A model generated the notes under the pieces. It searched no databases and was not told the DNA's origin. It saw only the letters and a program-made list of their open reading frames with translations. Below are positions 32,821-41,950 of a stretch of 59,322 nucleotides of DNA, piece by piece (the stretch's first letter is position 1; each line of letters begins with the position of its first letter). The position numbers and the translations under genes were made by a program. Origin of the DNA: Pontiellaceae bacterium B12227 (lineage in GTDB: Bacteria > Verrucomicrobiota > Kiritimatiellia > Kiritimatiellales > Pontiellaceae); assembly GCA_029432775.1 (NCBI GenBank), contig JAROAZ010000033.1, positions 1 to 59,322 of the forward strand, read 5' to 3'.

Positions 32821-35800
32821 CTATTTTCTGATTAGTTGACGCTCCTTGATCATGCAGTAGAGCACGGGCACTACGAGCATGGTGACAACTTCGATCAGCA
32901 TGCCGCCAAAGCTGGGTATAGCCATCGGCACCATGATATCTGATCCCCGACCGGTAGAGGTGAGTACCGGAATCAGTGCGAGGATGGTGGTGGCTGTCGT
33001 CATTAGACATGCCCTGACACGACGGGTTCCTGCTTCTACTACCAGTGCCCGAACCTCCTTCTTGGACTTCGGTGTGTTGTCCCGGAAGAGCTGCGTCAGA
33101 TAGGTTCCCATGACGACACCGTCATCGGTTGCAATACCGAACAGAGCAAGGAAGCCGACCCATACGGCCACACTTAGATTGATGGTGTGTACCTGGAACA
33201 GGTTCCGCATCTCCACACCGAACAAGCTGAAGTCTAGGAACCACGGTTGGCCATATAGCCAGATCAGGATAAAGCCTCCCGACCAAGCGATGAATACACC
33301 GGTAAAGATCAACAGTGTTGTGACTGTGGATTTGAACTCAAAGTAAATCAGCAGGAAAATAATGAATAGAGCTATGGGCAGAACCATGGAGAGGGTCTTG
33401 GCAGCCCGTAGCTGGTTTTCATAGCTACCGGCAAAACGGTAGCTCACGCCCCTCGGAATCTCAAATTCACCGCTGTCGATCTTGGTTTGAAGGTAGGCTT
33501 GAGCCTGCTCAACAACATCCACCTCTGCATTGCCAGGCTTTTTGTCGAACACTACATAACCCACGAGGAAGGTGTCTTCGCTTTTGATATTCTGGGGGCC
33601 TCGGACATATTTAATTTCAGCCAGCTCCGTGATGGGAATCTGTTTCCCCTTGGTTCCAGGTATCAGTACCTTTTCCAGAGCTTCGATGTTATCCCGGAGT
33701 TCACGGCTGTATCGGACCCGAACGGGAAAGCGTTCTCGACCTTCCACGGTTCCAGTTACCTTTTTGCCCCCGATTGCGATTTCTACGATGTTCTGAAACT
33801 TTTGGATCGGTATTCCATAACGGGCAAGTGCCTCACGGTCGGGTACGATTTCCAGATAGGGTTTACCTACAATGCGGTCAGCAATCACCGCTGCCGGTTC
33901 AATGGATGGAACTTCTTTCAGATATTGCTCTATCTGCAATCCCACCCTTTCGATGGTATCCAGGTCGGGACCTTGCACCTTAACGCCCATGGGAGCCCGC
34001 ATACCACTCTGTAGCATAACGATTCGTGCAGCAATCGGCTGGAGCATAGGTGCGGAGGTGGTGCCGGGAATCTTGGCCGCATCGGTGATTTCCTTCCAGA
34101 TATCATCGGGTGTCCGAATATGATCCCTCCATTGTCTGAAGGGCCGGCCCTTGCGGTCCTCAATGAGTTCTCCATGCTCATCCCGGACAAATTCTCCGTT
34201 CTGATACTTGAAGTTTATCCGCTTCCCATCCTTGTCTGAGATGTACTCGGGTTTGTAGTTAATGACCGTTTCAATCATGGAGATAGGAGCCGGGTCCAAA
34301 GGAGTCTCAGCCCGTCCCAGCTTACCAACGGCAGATTCGATCTCAGGAATCGATTCAAAGGCCATATCCTGCTTCTGGAGGATGTCCAACGCTTCACCTA
34401 TAGAAGCATGGGTCATGGTCGTCGGCATAAAGAGGAATGAACCCTCATCGAGGTTGGGCATGAACTCCTTGCCGAAGCCCGGAAACAGATGAGCAATTTT
34501 CTGGGCAGGCGGTGTGTTCATCACTCTATCTGGAAGCCAGCCGAAGGTTTTGCCGAAGCCGAGCCAGCTGGTTATGCCAACGATGAACAGGGTAAGAGGA
34601 ATCGAAAGAAAAGCGGCTTTGTGTTTAAGGCACCATTCGAGCAACGGTTTGTAGAAGTGCTGGAACACTTTGAAGAATCCCAGGAGTCCTCCTACGACCA
34701 GAGCAACAAATGCGAAGTTTTGTATGAGTCCTTTGTCTGGGCCAAGCGGTTCCCAGTCCTGGGTCAGCAGAACGGCAATTGCACCTATAGCCACGTATAT
34801 GGCAATGCGGGGCGTCCATGTAATCAGCTTTTTAGGCATCTTGGGTTCTGCAATCCTGTAGATGCCGATGATACTCAACAAAACACCTCCGGCCACGGTC
34901 AGCTTGACCGCAAGCAGGATACCTCCCAGCACCAGAGCCATATTAAGAACATTGATCCATTTTTTGCTCTTCATTTTGCCACAGAACAAGAGATGAGCTA
35001 CGGGTGGCAGAATGGTCAGGGCAATCAGCACTGATGCAATCAAGGCAAAGGTTTTGGTGAAGGCCAATGGTTTGAACAGTTTGCCCTCAGCTCCGATCAT
35101 GGTGAAGACCGGAAGAAAGCTCACCACGGTGGTCATCACCGCTGTCAGTACCGCACTACCTACTTCGGAGGAAGCTCTATGAACCACCTCCAGCTTTGAC
35201 TCAGAGGGATCGGCCTTATCCAGATGTTTAAGGATGTTTTCACAGATGACGATCCCCATATCAACAATGGTGCCGATAGCGATCACGATGCCAGAAAGGG
35301 CCACGATATTGGCCTGTACATTGAAGAGCTTCATGGCAATGAAGGTCAGCAGAACGGCCAGGGGGAGCATGGAACTGATAACCAGTCCGCTGCGGAGGTG
35401 CATGACCATGATCAGTACAACGATGATTGTGATCAATATTTCCTGGCCGATAGCCTCGTTCAGGGTGCCGAGCGTTTCATAGATGAGTCCGGTTCTGTCA
35501 TAGAATGGAACCACGGTGACTTTGCTGAGGGTAATCCAGTCGGGCCAATCAGAACGTACGGTGCTACGCAGGTACTCCTTCCAGTTATCCTGATTGAGCG
35601 TGCCGTTCTCATAGGCATCGAACCCTTGATTAAGAGCAAAGGAGGAAATGGTGTCCCGGTCCGTTTTCTTGAAATCAATGATGGCTTTGGCCGGCAATGA
35701 ATCCTGAGTCTCGGTAATCTTCTCTTTGACGTTGGCGATCACCTGGAGCGGATTGTCACCGTATCGGGCCACTACAACTCCACCGGCAACCGAGGCGCCG

Positions 35801-36729
35801 CCTTTGTCCAGAGCACCACGACGAGTGGCCGGTCCCATAGATACATCGGCCACATGTTTGACCAGTACGGGAACGTCATCGTCATTCACCTTGATCACAC
35901 TGTTTTCAATGTCTTCAATCTTCTTGATGAAGCCGATACCACGAATGAAGTATTCTATGCGGTTTACTTCAATGCTCTTTGCTCCTACATCAATATTTGC
36001 TCCACGCACAGCGGCATAGACCTGGTCCACACTGACCCCGAAAGCACGCATGGCATCTGGATCGACATCCACTTGGTATTCACGGACGAAGCCGCCGATG
36101 GAAGCGACCTCTGCCACACCGTCAGCCGAAAGGAGCCAGTAACGGGCATACCAGTCCTGAATGGTACGCAGTTCCTCGGCATCCCAGCCTCCGGTTGGAT
36201 TACCATCAGGGTCCAGTCCCTCCAGCGTGTACCAGTAAATCTGGCCAAGGGCTGTAGCGTCGGGGCCGAGTGTTGGCTGCACTCCTTCGGGAAGCGTTCC
36301 CGCAGGCAGTGAGTTCAGCTTTTCCAGAACACGGGTTCGGGACCAGTAGAACTCTACGTCATCCTTGAAGATGATGTAGATCGATGAAAAACCGAACATA
36401 GAATAACTGCGGATGGTTTTAACACCGGGAATACCCAACAGTTGAACCGTAAGCGGGTATCCGATCTGGTCCTCCATGTCCTGGGGAGAACGTCCCATCC
36501 ATTCCGTAAATACGATCTGCTGGTTCTCTCCAATGTCAGGTATCGCATCTACCGCTACAGGGTAGCGCTGTAGTTCGCCGACCTTCCAGTCAAAGGGGGC
36601 TACGAGCAGTCCGCCAAAAAGAACGGCAATGGTGAAGAGAGCAACGACGAGCTTGTTCTCCAGGCAGAAGCGCATGAGGCGGCCGACTGCAGATTTTTGC
36701 TCATGAGTCTGTGCGGGATCAGTGCGCAT
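32821..36729 (-). CDS. cusA: CusA-like heavy-metal RND efflux pump
   Basis: At 1302 residues this is somewhat longer than typical CusA (about 1050) because of extra hydrophobic sequence between about 560 and 720. It begins with a cytoplasmic tail and a first helix (LVVALFTIAVLFGGLLVAPF), and contains the HME-RND hallmarks DAIPDIGENQQIVFTEW, GRSPQDMEDQIGYPL, MPNLDEGSFLFMPTTM and SGMRAPMGVKVQG, plus the second transmembrane block with FLALFGIATDDGVVMGTYL. Met-rich segments fit Cu(I)/Ag(I) transport over Zn/Co. It forms the inner-membrane part of a CusCBA complex that expels copper or silver using the proton gradient. Its start overlaps the end of the adaptor gene by 11 bases. Confidence 0.93.
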   Translation of the reverse strand: MRTDPAQTHEQKSAVGRLMRFCLENKLVVALFTIAVLFGGLLVAPFDWKVGELQRYPVAVDAIPDIGENQQIVFTEWMGRSPQDMEDQIGYPLTVQLLGIPGVKTIRSYSMFGFSSIYIIFKDDVEFYWSRTRVLEKLNSLPAGTLPEGVQPTLGPDATALGQIYWYTLEGLDPDGNPTGGWDAEELRTIQDWYARYWLLSADGVAEVASIGGFVREYQVDVDPDAMRAFGVSVDQVYAAVRGANIDVGAKSIEVNRIEYFIRGIGFIKKIEDIENSVIKVNDDDVPVLVKHVADVSMGPATRRGALDKGGASVAGGVVVARYGDNPLQVIANVKEKITETQDSLPAKAIIDFKKTDRDTISSFALNQGFDAYENGTLNQDNWKEYLRSTVRSDWPDWITLSKVTVVPFYDRTGLIYETLGTLNEAIGQEILITIIVVLIMVMHLRSGLVISSMLPLAVLLTFIAMKLFNVQANIVALSGIVIAIGTIVDMGIVICENILKHLDKADPSESKLEVVHRASSEVGSAVLTAVMTTVVSFLPVFTMIGAEGKLFKPLAFTKTFALIASVLIALTILPPVAHLLFCGKMKSKKWINVLNMALVLGGILLAVKLTVAGGVLLSIIGIYRIAEPKMPKKLITWTPRIAIYVAIGAIAVLLTQDWEPLGPDKGLIQNFAFVALVVGGLLGFFKVFQHFYKPLLEWCLKHKAAFLSIPLTLFIVGITSWLGFGKTFGWLPDRVMNTPPAQKIAHLFPGFGKEFMPNLDEGSFLFMPTTMTHASIGEALDILQKQDMAFESIPEIESAVGKLGRAETPLDPAPISMIETVINYKPEYISDKDGKRINFKYQNGEFVRDEHGELIEDRKGRPFRQWRDHIRTPDDIWKEITDAAKIPGTTSAPMLQPIAARIVMLQSGMRAPMGVKVQGPDLDTIERVGLQIEQYLKEVPSIEPAAVIADRIVGKPYLEIVPDREALARYGIPIQKFQNIVEIAIGGKKVTGTVEGRERFPVRVRYSRELRDNIEALEKVLIPGTKGKQIPITELAEIKYVRGPQNIKSEDTFLVGYVVFDKKPGNAEVDVVEQAQAYLQTKIDSGEFEIPRGVSYRFAGSYENQLRAAKTLSMVLPIALFIIFLLIYFEFKSTVTTLLIFTGVFIAWSGGFILIWLYGQPWFLDFSLFGVEMRNLFQVHTINLSVAVWVGFLALFGIATDDGVVMGTYLTQLFRDNTPKSKKEVRALVVEAGTRRVRACLMTTATTILALIPVLTSTGRGSDIMVPMAIPSFGGMLIEVVTMLVVPVLYCMIKERQLIRK

Positions 36730-38854
36730 GGCTGTGCTCCACCTTTTCGGTTTCTATACCCGCATCCTGCATCTTCTTCAGGTACTTATCCGGATTCTCA
36801 AGGAATGCGGTATCACATCCGGGGCAGCAGAAATAGATGCGCATACCCTCGTGGTCAACGTAGACCTCTTTGTTGATCGGATTGTCCATGACCGGGCAGA
36901 GCGTCTGCGGTTTTGGGCCGCCGATACTTTTCTGAATCTCACCGCAGCGAAGCATTATATCCCCGAAGTACGGGTTCAGCAGTTCATCCGTCTTCTGCAA
37001 CCAGAATCCTCCGGTGTCGTTGAAGGCCATCGGGCAGTAGGCTTGGTAGACGGGTTGGTCGAGCGGGAATACCTGTACCGTTTTAACCAACTGCTGGGAG
37101 AGCTGGTAGAACAGTTCACGCTGCTTTTCTATGGCATCTTCCTTCTGAAGTTTGACCAGCGGCGCATTCAGATGCTTCAGGTGTTTCATCCAGACCATAT
37201 GGGCATCGCTTTCTAAGAGTCCCATGTCCACGGCATCCAGTTTTTCCTTCATGCCAGCGGCCCCGGCTTTAGCTTCCTCCGGCGAATCACCGGAGAGAGC
37301 CATGTGAATGGTAAAGTATGCTTCAACGACCGATTTAAGCTGATTGCTGAATTCAGCAGGAACTGCCTGTGGTGCCAGATCGTCAGCAGGGCCTTCTGCC
37401 ATTTCATGCTCGCTATGATCCATGCGATCCGCAGACATCATACTCGGCTTGGCCATGATCTGGAGTTCGGCATCCAGCTTGAAGGCTCCACGGGTTACTA
37501 CTCGTTCACCTTCATCGAGGCCGCTTTCAACTACGTAGAAATCTCCGAGCCGCACTCCGAGAACAACTTCACGTCCTTCATAGGTCGGCTTTTCCTTATC
37601 CTGAAGTTCAACATACACCACGGCACGCTTACCTGTTTTCATGGCTGCCGTCACAGGGATCAGGAGCGGTGCATTTGATTCTGTCTCCGATACGTAACCC
37701 AGCGATTCTGCTGTAACGAGCGGCATACCGCAAACATCACAGCTTCCCGGACCATCCTTAATGACTTCAGGATGCATCGGGCTGATCCATTTTCCGGCAA
37801 GTCCGGCATTCATGACCTTCCCATCCTGGGCTACCTTAGGTCTTGCTACGGCACGAACAAACATACCCGGTTTAAGTGCGAGGCCTGGGTTGTCCACGAT
37901 CACCCGGACTTTGGCGGTGCGTGTAGCTGGAGTTATTATGGGATCAATGAATGAGATGGTTCCTTCAAACGTCCGTCCGGGATAGGCTTCCGTTGTGAAC
38001 TCGACCTGTCCTCCATAGCGGAGCCAGTTCAGTTCGCTTTCATAGGCATCAAGCTGAATCCAAACCTTGGAGAGGTCGGCAATTGTGTAGATTTTAGTGC
38101 CGGTCTGAACATACATCCCTTCCTGCGTATTCTTGTGGATCACGATACCTGAGCCCGGTGAGTAGATCGTCATATGATCACTTGGTTTGCCCCGTTCCTC
38201 GATCTCGGCAATCTGCTCGGCATTAAATCCCCAGAGCCGAAGCTTTTCCCGTGCGGCAACAACGGTCTGCTCTGCCGTTTCCACCAGGATGGAACTCTGG
38301 CTGTTTTCGAGCTTCTCAAGTGTGCTGATAGCCTGAATCAACTCCTCCTGGGCGGTGAGTAGCTCCGGGCTGTAGAGTTCTGCCAGATGGTCTCCTTTGC
38401 GAACGGGGACTCCGGTGTAATCAACGAACAGTCGGTCTAGACGGCCGGGAATCCATGCAGAAATATAGGATACTCGGGTTTCATCATAATCGACTTTTCC
38501 CACCATCCGGACTTCTGCCGACATAAGCCGCCGGGTGACCTCGGCAGTTTCAAGTTCCATGAGTTTGGCGGCGTATTCACTCACGCTGATTTCCCGCTCG
38601 CCGCCATCATTGGATCTGGCTTCAAGGGGTATGAGGTCCATAAAGCAGATCGGGCATTTTCCAAACTTGGGAAGTTGTATCTGGGGATGCATGGAGCAGG
38701 TCCAGACCTCAGGGCCTTTTTCAGCATGCTCCGCATGTTCGGCTTCTGATTCTACAGAAGAGGATGGGCTGAACTTCCGTCCACTCAAAAAGGCGATGAA
38801 CACAAGGATCACTATGCCTAATGTCGCCAAGCTCTTTTTCTTTTTCAGTTTCAT
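36719..38854 (-). CDS. cusB: CusB-like periplasmic adaptor with extra metal-binding domains
   Basis: At 711 residues this is longer than usual CusB. An N-terminal membrane anchor (about 10-24) is followed by a heavy-metal-binding motif with Cys 53, 67 and 70 (CSMHPQ, CPICFMDL), then the adaptor core: barrel-sandwich and long helices (LYSPELLTAQEELIQAIS) with GSGIVIHKNTQEG. A second CxxC-type motif (PMHPEV to SCDVCGM) is inserted near 360-380. The C-terminus carries a DUF3347-like helical domain (about 505-640) and a YHS/TRASH-like CPVMDNPIN to FCCPGCD segment (about 660-695), ending His-rich. These modules should deliver Cu(I)/Ag(I) to CusA. It is translationally coupled to its neighbours at both ends. 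Confidence 0.9.
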   Translation of the reverse strand: MKLKKKKSLATLGIVILVFIAFLSGRKFSPSSSVESEAEHAEHAEKGPEVWTCSMHPQIQLPKFGKCPICFMDLIPLEARSNDGGEREISVSEYAAKLMELETAEVTRRLMSAEVRMVGKVDYDETRVSYISAWIPGRLDRLFVDYTGVPVRKGDHLAELYSPELLTAQEELIQAISTLEKLENSQSSILVETAEQTVVAAREKLRLWGFNAEQIAEIEERGKPSDHMTIYSPGSGIVIHKNTQEGMYVQTGTKIYTIADLSKVWIQLDAYESELNWLRYGGQVEFTTEAYPGRTFEGTISFIDPIITPATRTAKVRVIVDNPGLALKPGMFVRAVARPKVAQDGKVMNAGLAGKWISPMHPEVIKDGPGSCDVCGMPLVTAESLGYVSETESNAPLLIPVTAAMKTGKRAVVYVELQDKEKPTYEGREVVLGVRLGDFYVVESGLDEGERVVTRGAFKLDAELQIMAKPSMMSADRMDHSEHEMAEGPADDLAPQAVPAEFSNQLKSVVEAYFTIHMALSGDSPEEAKAGAAGMKEKLDAVDMGLLESDAHMVWMKHLKHLNAPLVKLQKEDAIEKQRELFYQLSQQLVKTVQVFPLDQPVYQAYCPMAFNDTGGFWLQKTDELLNPYFGDIMLRCGEIQKSIGGPKPQTLCPVMDNPINKEVYVDHEGMRIYFCCPGCDTAFLENPDKYLKKMQDAGIETEKVEHSHAH

Positions 38855-40128
38855 TTCCCTTCTCCCTGTTCAGTCAGATAATCGTTTCCTGTCAGCATGC
38901 TCAGTTCGGCTCTATGAATAAGGTGGTCGGCGAGAGCCCTTTCGAGGGACAGTTCGAACTCAAGGAGTACCCGCTCGGAATCAATCAAGTTGATGAACTC
39001 CATTTTACCGGATTCAAAAGCGGTGCGGTTGACCTCCATGGATTGTTTCGCCTTTGGAATAAGGCTGTCTCTGTACAAGGTAATTTTGCGATCAGCATCC
39101 CTCAGCTTGTAGAGGACGCTCTGAATGTCGGCATCCAGCGTCTGTTTACGGTTCTCCAGCGTAAACTGAGCTGCCGTCTTCTGGTAATTTGCGGATGCAA
39201 TCCGAGACCTGTTCTTTCCAAACCATAAGGGAAGGTTGAGCCCGATCGTTCCAATGATCGGGTCTTTTCCGCTATCAGTAACCGGCATATCCGCCTCACC
39301 GGTCTGAATGTACTGAACACCAAGAGTGAAGTCGGGTAGTCTTTCCCGTTTGGCTAGTGTGACCTTGTGCGCTCCCTGCTCGACACTATGGGAGAGTGCG
39401 GCCAGTTCCGGGCTGGTTTGATTCAGGGATTTAACAAGGGCTTTATGATTCAGTTCTAAACCTGAATAAGGAAGACCTTCCGGCCAGGGCAATGGAACTG
39501 AGCCGGGTCTGTTGAGAGCGGCGTTTAGTTGAGCCATCTGAGGTTCTCTGAGATCGCTGAGGGAGGATAACTGATCCTCCAGTCGCCCCAATTCAACCTG
39601 AGCTTGTAGCACAGGACCCATTTGAGAACCCGATTTGTACCGGGCCCGTGCAACATTTTCCAAATCCCCTATGAGCTGAATGCGGTCATTCGTGATATCG
39701 ATACTGCGTTTAAGGTAGTGGAGTTCGGCGTACGCCTTCGTAATTCGATAATCAAGGTTCAGCTTTTCCTGACGGTAGGAATCGCCGTAGGTTTCGGCCA
39801 GAGCGGTTGCAATGGCTTTTCGTGCGGACTGTTTTCCGAAGCCCGGAAAAGTCTGGCTCAGCCGAAACTGATGGTTTTGAGGACCAACCCGAGTTTCAAC
39901 AGACTCGAAGTAGTAGCCGTAGGAAAAGGATGGGTCCGGCAATGCTTTCTGGACTGAGATATTCTCTTCCTGTCCTTTCCACTGATTGAATGCCGCTTGC
40001 AGCCTCGGGTTGTTTTCGGCTCCGTAGAGCAGTGCCGACCTCAAAGTCAGGTTGGTTTGCAGACTGTCGGCCTGAGTCAAAAAAACGACCGACTGGAACA
40101 GAACCAGGAGCGATGAATATCTCAACAT
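38851..40128 (-). CDS. cusC: CusC/TolC-family outer-membrane efflux protein
   Basis: A 425-residue protein with an N-terminal signal (SSLLVLFQSVVFLTQADS) and two OEP repeats: LTLRSALLYGAENNPRLQAAFNQW opens the first, and the second contains LPLWFGKNRSRIASANYQKTAAQF and ends with FESGKMEFINLIDSERVLLEFELSLERA, the typical TolC helical-hairpin pattern. It forms the outer-membrane channel of the efflux complex. The last four bases overlap the start of the adaptor gene (ATGA type), so cusC, cusB and cusA are one translational unit. Confidence 0.9.
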   Translation of the reverse strand: MLRYSSLLVLFQSVVFLTQADSLQTNLTLRSALLYGAENNPRLQAAFNQWKGQEENISVQKALPDPSFSYGYYFESVETRVGPQNHQFRLSQTFPGFGKQSARKAIATALAETYGDSYRQEKLNLDYRITKAYAELHYLKRSIDITNDRIQLIGDLENVARARYKSGSQMGPVLQAQVELGRLEDQLSSLSDLREPQMAQLNAALNRPGSVPLPWPEGLPYSGLELNHKALVKSLNQTSPELAALSHSVEQGAHKVTLAKRERLPDFTLGVQYIQTGEADMPVTDSGKDPIIGTIGLNLPLWFGKNRSRIASANYQKTAAQFTLENRKQTLDADIQSVLYKLRDADRKITLYRDSLIPKAKQSMEVNRTAFESGKMEFINLIDSERVLLEFELSLERALADHLIHRAELSMLTGNDYLTEQGEGK

Positions 40129-40207
40129 AGCAATTCCTCTTGTTTATAAACGAGCAGGCAATCGGGAGACTCCCCGTCCCCGTGTAATGCTTTGCTCTGA
40201 TCGAATA

Positions 40208-40486
40208 CTATTTCTTTTTATCAGTTCTATCGAGGGTTATGCCTTCGGCTTCAAGCTGTTTAATATACTTGTCCGGATCAGCTTTGATTTTGCTGATGCA
40301 TCCCTTACAGCAGACATAGATACGTTTACCTTTTACATCCGCATACTGGGCCTCGTTAATTTTTCCACCCATCACGGGACAGGTCGTCTGCTTCTTAACC
40401 TTGGGTTTCTGTTCCGAGGCCAATGAGGTGAAGCCTGTTCCGACAAAAGCGGCGGTGATGAGGGCGATAGCTTTAGTTCTTTTCAT
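40208..40486 (-). CDS. Periplasmic YHS/TRASH-type copper-binding protein
   Basis: 92 residues: a signal peptide (MKRTKAIALITAAFVGTGFTSLAS) followed by a compact domain with CPVMGGKIN (Cys 36) and IYVCCKGC (Cys 59, 60, 63), then a PDKYIKQLEAEG helix. This is the same fold as the C-terminal part of the adaptor encoded in the operon, here as a free protein. Such proteins bind Cu(I) in the periplasm and may pass it to the pump or buffer it. It sits between csoR and cusC (13 and about 80 bases away), in the same direction. Confidence 0.85.
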   Translation of the reverse strand: MKRTKAIALITAAFVGTGFTSLASEQKPKVKKQTTCPVMGGKINEAQYADVKGKRIYVCCKGCISKIKADPDKYIKQLEAEGITLDRTDKKK

Positions 40487-40498
40487 AGGGTGTCCTTT

Positions 40499-40777
40499 CT
40501 ATTTTTCCATCCGTTTGATGACTTTCAGTATCTCTTCTGTTTTCTGGTCTATTTCGGCTTGGTCATTTGATTCAAATGCGTCGACGACGCAGTTTTTAAG
40601 GTGCTTTTCAAGGATCAGTTTACTGACCGATTGCAGGGCTGCTCTGGCAGCCTGGATTTGAGTGATGATATCGATGCAATACTCTCCGTCATCGATCATG
40701 CGACTGACTGCCTTCACCTGACCTTCGATGCGGGCGAGCCGTGTCTTGTTCTCACTATGGGTAATCGTACTTTTCAT
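40499..40777 (-). CDS. csoR: CsoR-family copper-sensing repressor
   Basis: 92 residues of helical DUF156-type repressor. Cys 34, His 59 and Cys 63 keep the exact spacing of the Cu(I) ligands of CsoR (Cys, +25 His, +4 Cys), and the helix RLARIEGQVKAVSRMI is the family's N-terminal DNA-contacting helix. It is the first gene of the efflux operon and has a matching G-tract operator about 33 bases upstream (40810-40826). Copper binding should release the repressor and switch on the whole cassette. Confidence 0.92.
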   Translation of the reverse strand: MKSTITHSENKTRLARIEGQVKAVSRMIDDGEYCIDIITQIQAARAALQSVSKLILEKHLKNCVVDAFESNDQAEIDQKTEEILKVIKRMEK

Positions 40778-40809
40778 GGTTCATATCCTTCACTTTGTTG
40801 TAATGATAG

Positions 40810-40826
40810 ATACCCATAGGGGGTAT
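40810..40826 (-). promoter_or_regulatory. CsoR operator
   Basis: ATACCCATAGGGGGTAT contains TACCC and GGGTA half-sites five bases apart with a G tract, the classic CsoR-binding layout, in the promoter region of the minus-strand csoR operon. It implies autoregulation by copper. Confidence 0.8.
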
Positions 40827-41067
40827 AGCGTTCAAAAATAAGATAAATAACTACCGGATTACTAATATATTGGCGTCAGATGATAAATGTGACGTGCTAT
40901 TGAACTGCCCTGGTATGGAAAAAAACAAATAATCCGATTCTCTTATATCGAATAAAAACTACAAAAACGTAGAGAATAGGGGCTTCAGGCTAAAACCTTC
41001 CCAGAAAAATTACCCGATCTGCCGAAGATGGGTTTTTAAAATAGTTTCACGCACCTATCACAGGGGA

Positions 41068-41327
41068 CATGGGGCAGAGTGGACGGGTGCTTATGTAACC
41101 GGCCTATTCCCCGGGATTTATGAATGCCCCATGTTGTAGAAAAGATCATGGGAAGGCACTCGTGGAAGGTCAAAGTTTACCCTTTTATGGGGCCGGCAAA
41201 ACATGCTACAAAATCTTCCCGGAAAACTAAAAAACGGGAGTTTTTCGCAGTTTTGCGATATTTGTAAGGTGTTGATGTAGAAGATTTACTAGAATCCGTT
41301 GGTCGTCAGTTCGACTCTGACCCCCGG
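41068..41327 (+). repeat. 260-bp element-end repeat, copy 2 (right end of unit B)
   Basis: Same start (CATGGGGCA), same length and same core position (41293-41327) as copies 1 and 3, and by eye over 90 per cent identical to copy 3. The core has one change (GACCCCCGG in place of GACCGCCGG). A CTTCCCAGAA motif about 70 bases upstream also recurs ahead of copy 3. Region 40827-41067 holds nothing else I can identify. Confidence 0.85.
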
Positions 41328-41412
41328 GTCAGAAGTCGAATGACATTTCCTGATTCAATAAGCTCTAATGAGCACCGAATATATGTTCCATGTTTGGAGC
41401 GGTGTTACAAAA
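41328..41412. promoter_or_regulatory. Left end of unit C with operator-like palindrome
   Basis: The first 17 bases match the left end of unit B. At 41393-41412, TTTGGAGCGGTGTTACAAAA equals the reverse complement of the palindrome at 3193-3211 with two changes. This repeats the layout seen at 32670-32729. Confidence 0.45.
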
Positions 41413-41447
41413 GATGAGCCGTCATTCTTTGCGATTTTTTACTGTCC

Positions 41448-41597
41448 TTATGCTTCCTCAAGAATGGCCGTCAGTTCGTTGAAAAGCATCGCCCGCTCAG
41501 TAGATGAAATCCGAGTTCTCGATACTCTGTATTGCCTTTGAGTAGCTTGTGATTCGGTATACCCTTTCCTTCTACCGTTCAGGAGGTCTTCTTGAAA
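41448..41597 (-). pseudogene. C-terminal gene fragment, minus strand
   Basis: A 49-codon frame bounded by TAA codons (41600-41598 and 41450-41448), beginning FQEDLLNGRRKGYTESQATQ and ending MLFNELTAILEEA. Charge pattern and helical periodicity look like a genuine protein C-terminus, but there is no start codon near its beginning. It lies just inside the left end of unit C and may be the remnant of a gene cut by rearrangement. Region 41598-41950 otherwise shows no feature beyond the leader of the next gene. Confidence 0.35.
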
Positions 41598-41950
41598 TTA
41601 AGGGTAAGTGTGCTTGGATCTATCTATTAGAGCAACGCAATTGATGTGATCTGGTGTTATTACAATAAATAATCTGATTGGTAATGGTGACTTTGAATTG
41701 GGAATGCTGATTACGCTAGCGAAGAATTGTTCTAGTCCTGTTCGCTTGGTTGTTGATGCAAAGTACTAAAATAATAATTTTATCTTTTCGATCTTGTGAT
41801 GACAAAATGTGTATCTATATTAAGTGTTTTCATCTTTAAGGTAGAGGGCGTTGCTGTAGTTCGGCTATTAGTGACATGAAGGCGAGGAGGTTATTTGTGA
41901 ACGATGGTTTTAAGTGTGTATTTGGGTTATCTGATACGTTGCAGAGGTAC

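Larger units (their letters stand above)
32670..41327. mobile_element. Unit B: copper/silver efflux cassette between two att-like sites
   Basis: Bounded on the left by the core at 32635-32669 and on the right by repeat copy 2. It starts with GTCAGAAGTCGAACGAC (32670-32686), the same left end as unit C, and contains only the minus-strand cus/csoR genes. It has no recombinase gene, so movement would need an enzyme supplied in trans. Confidence 0.6.
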
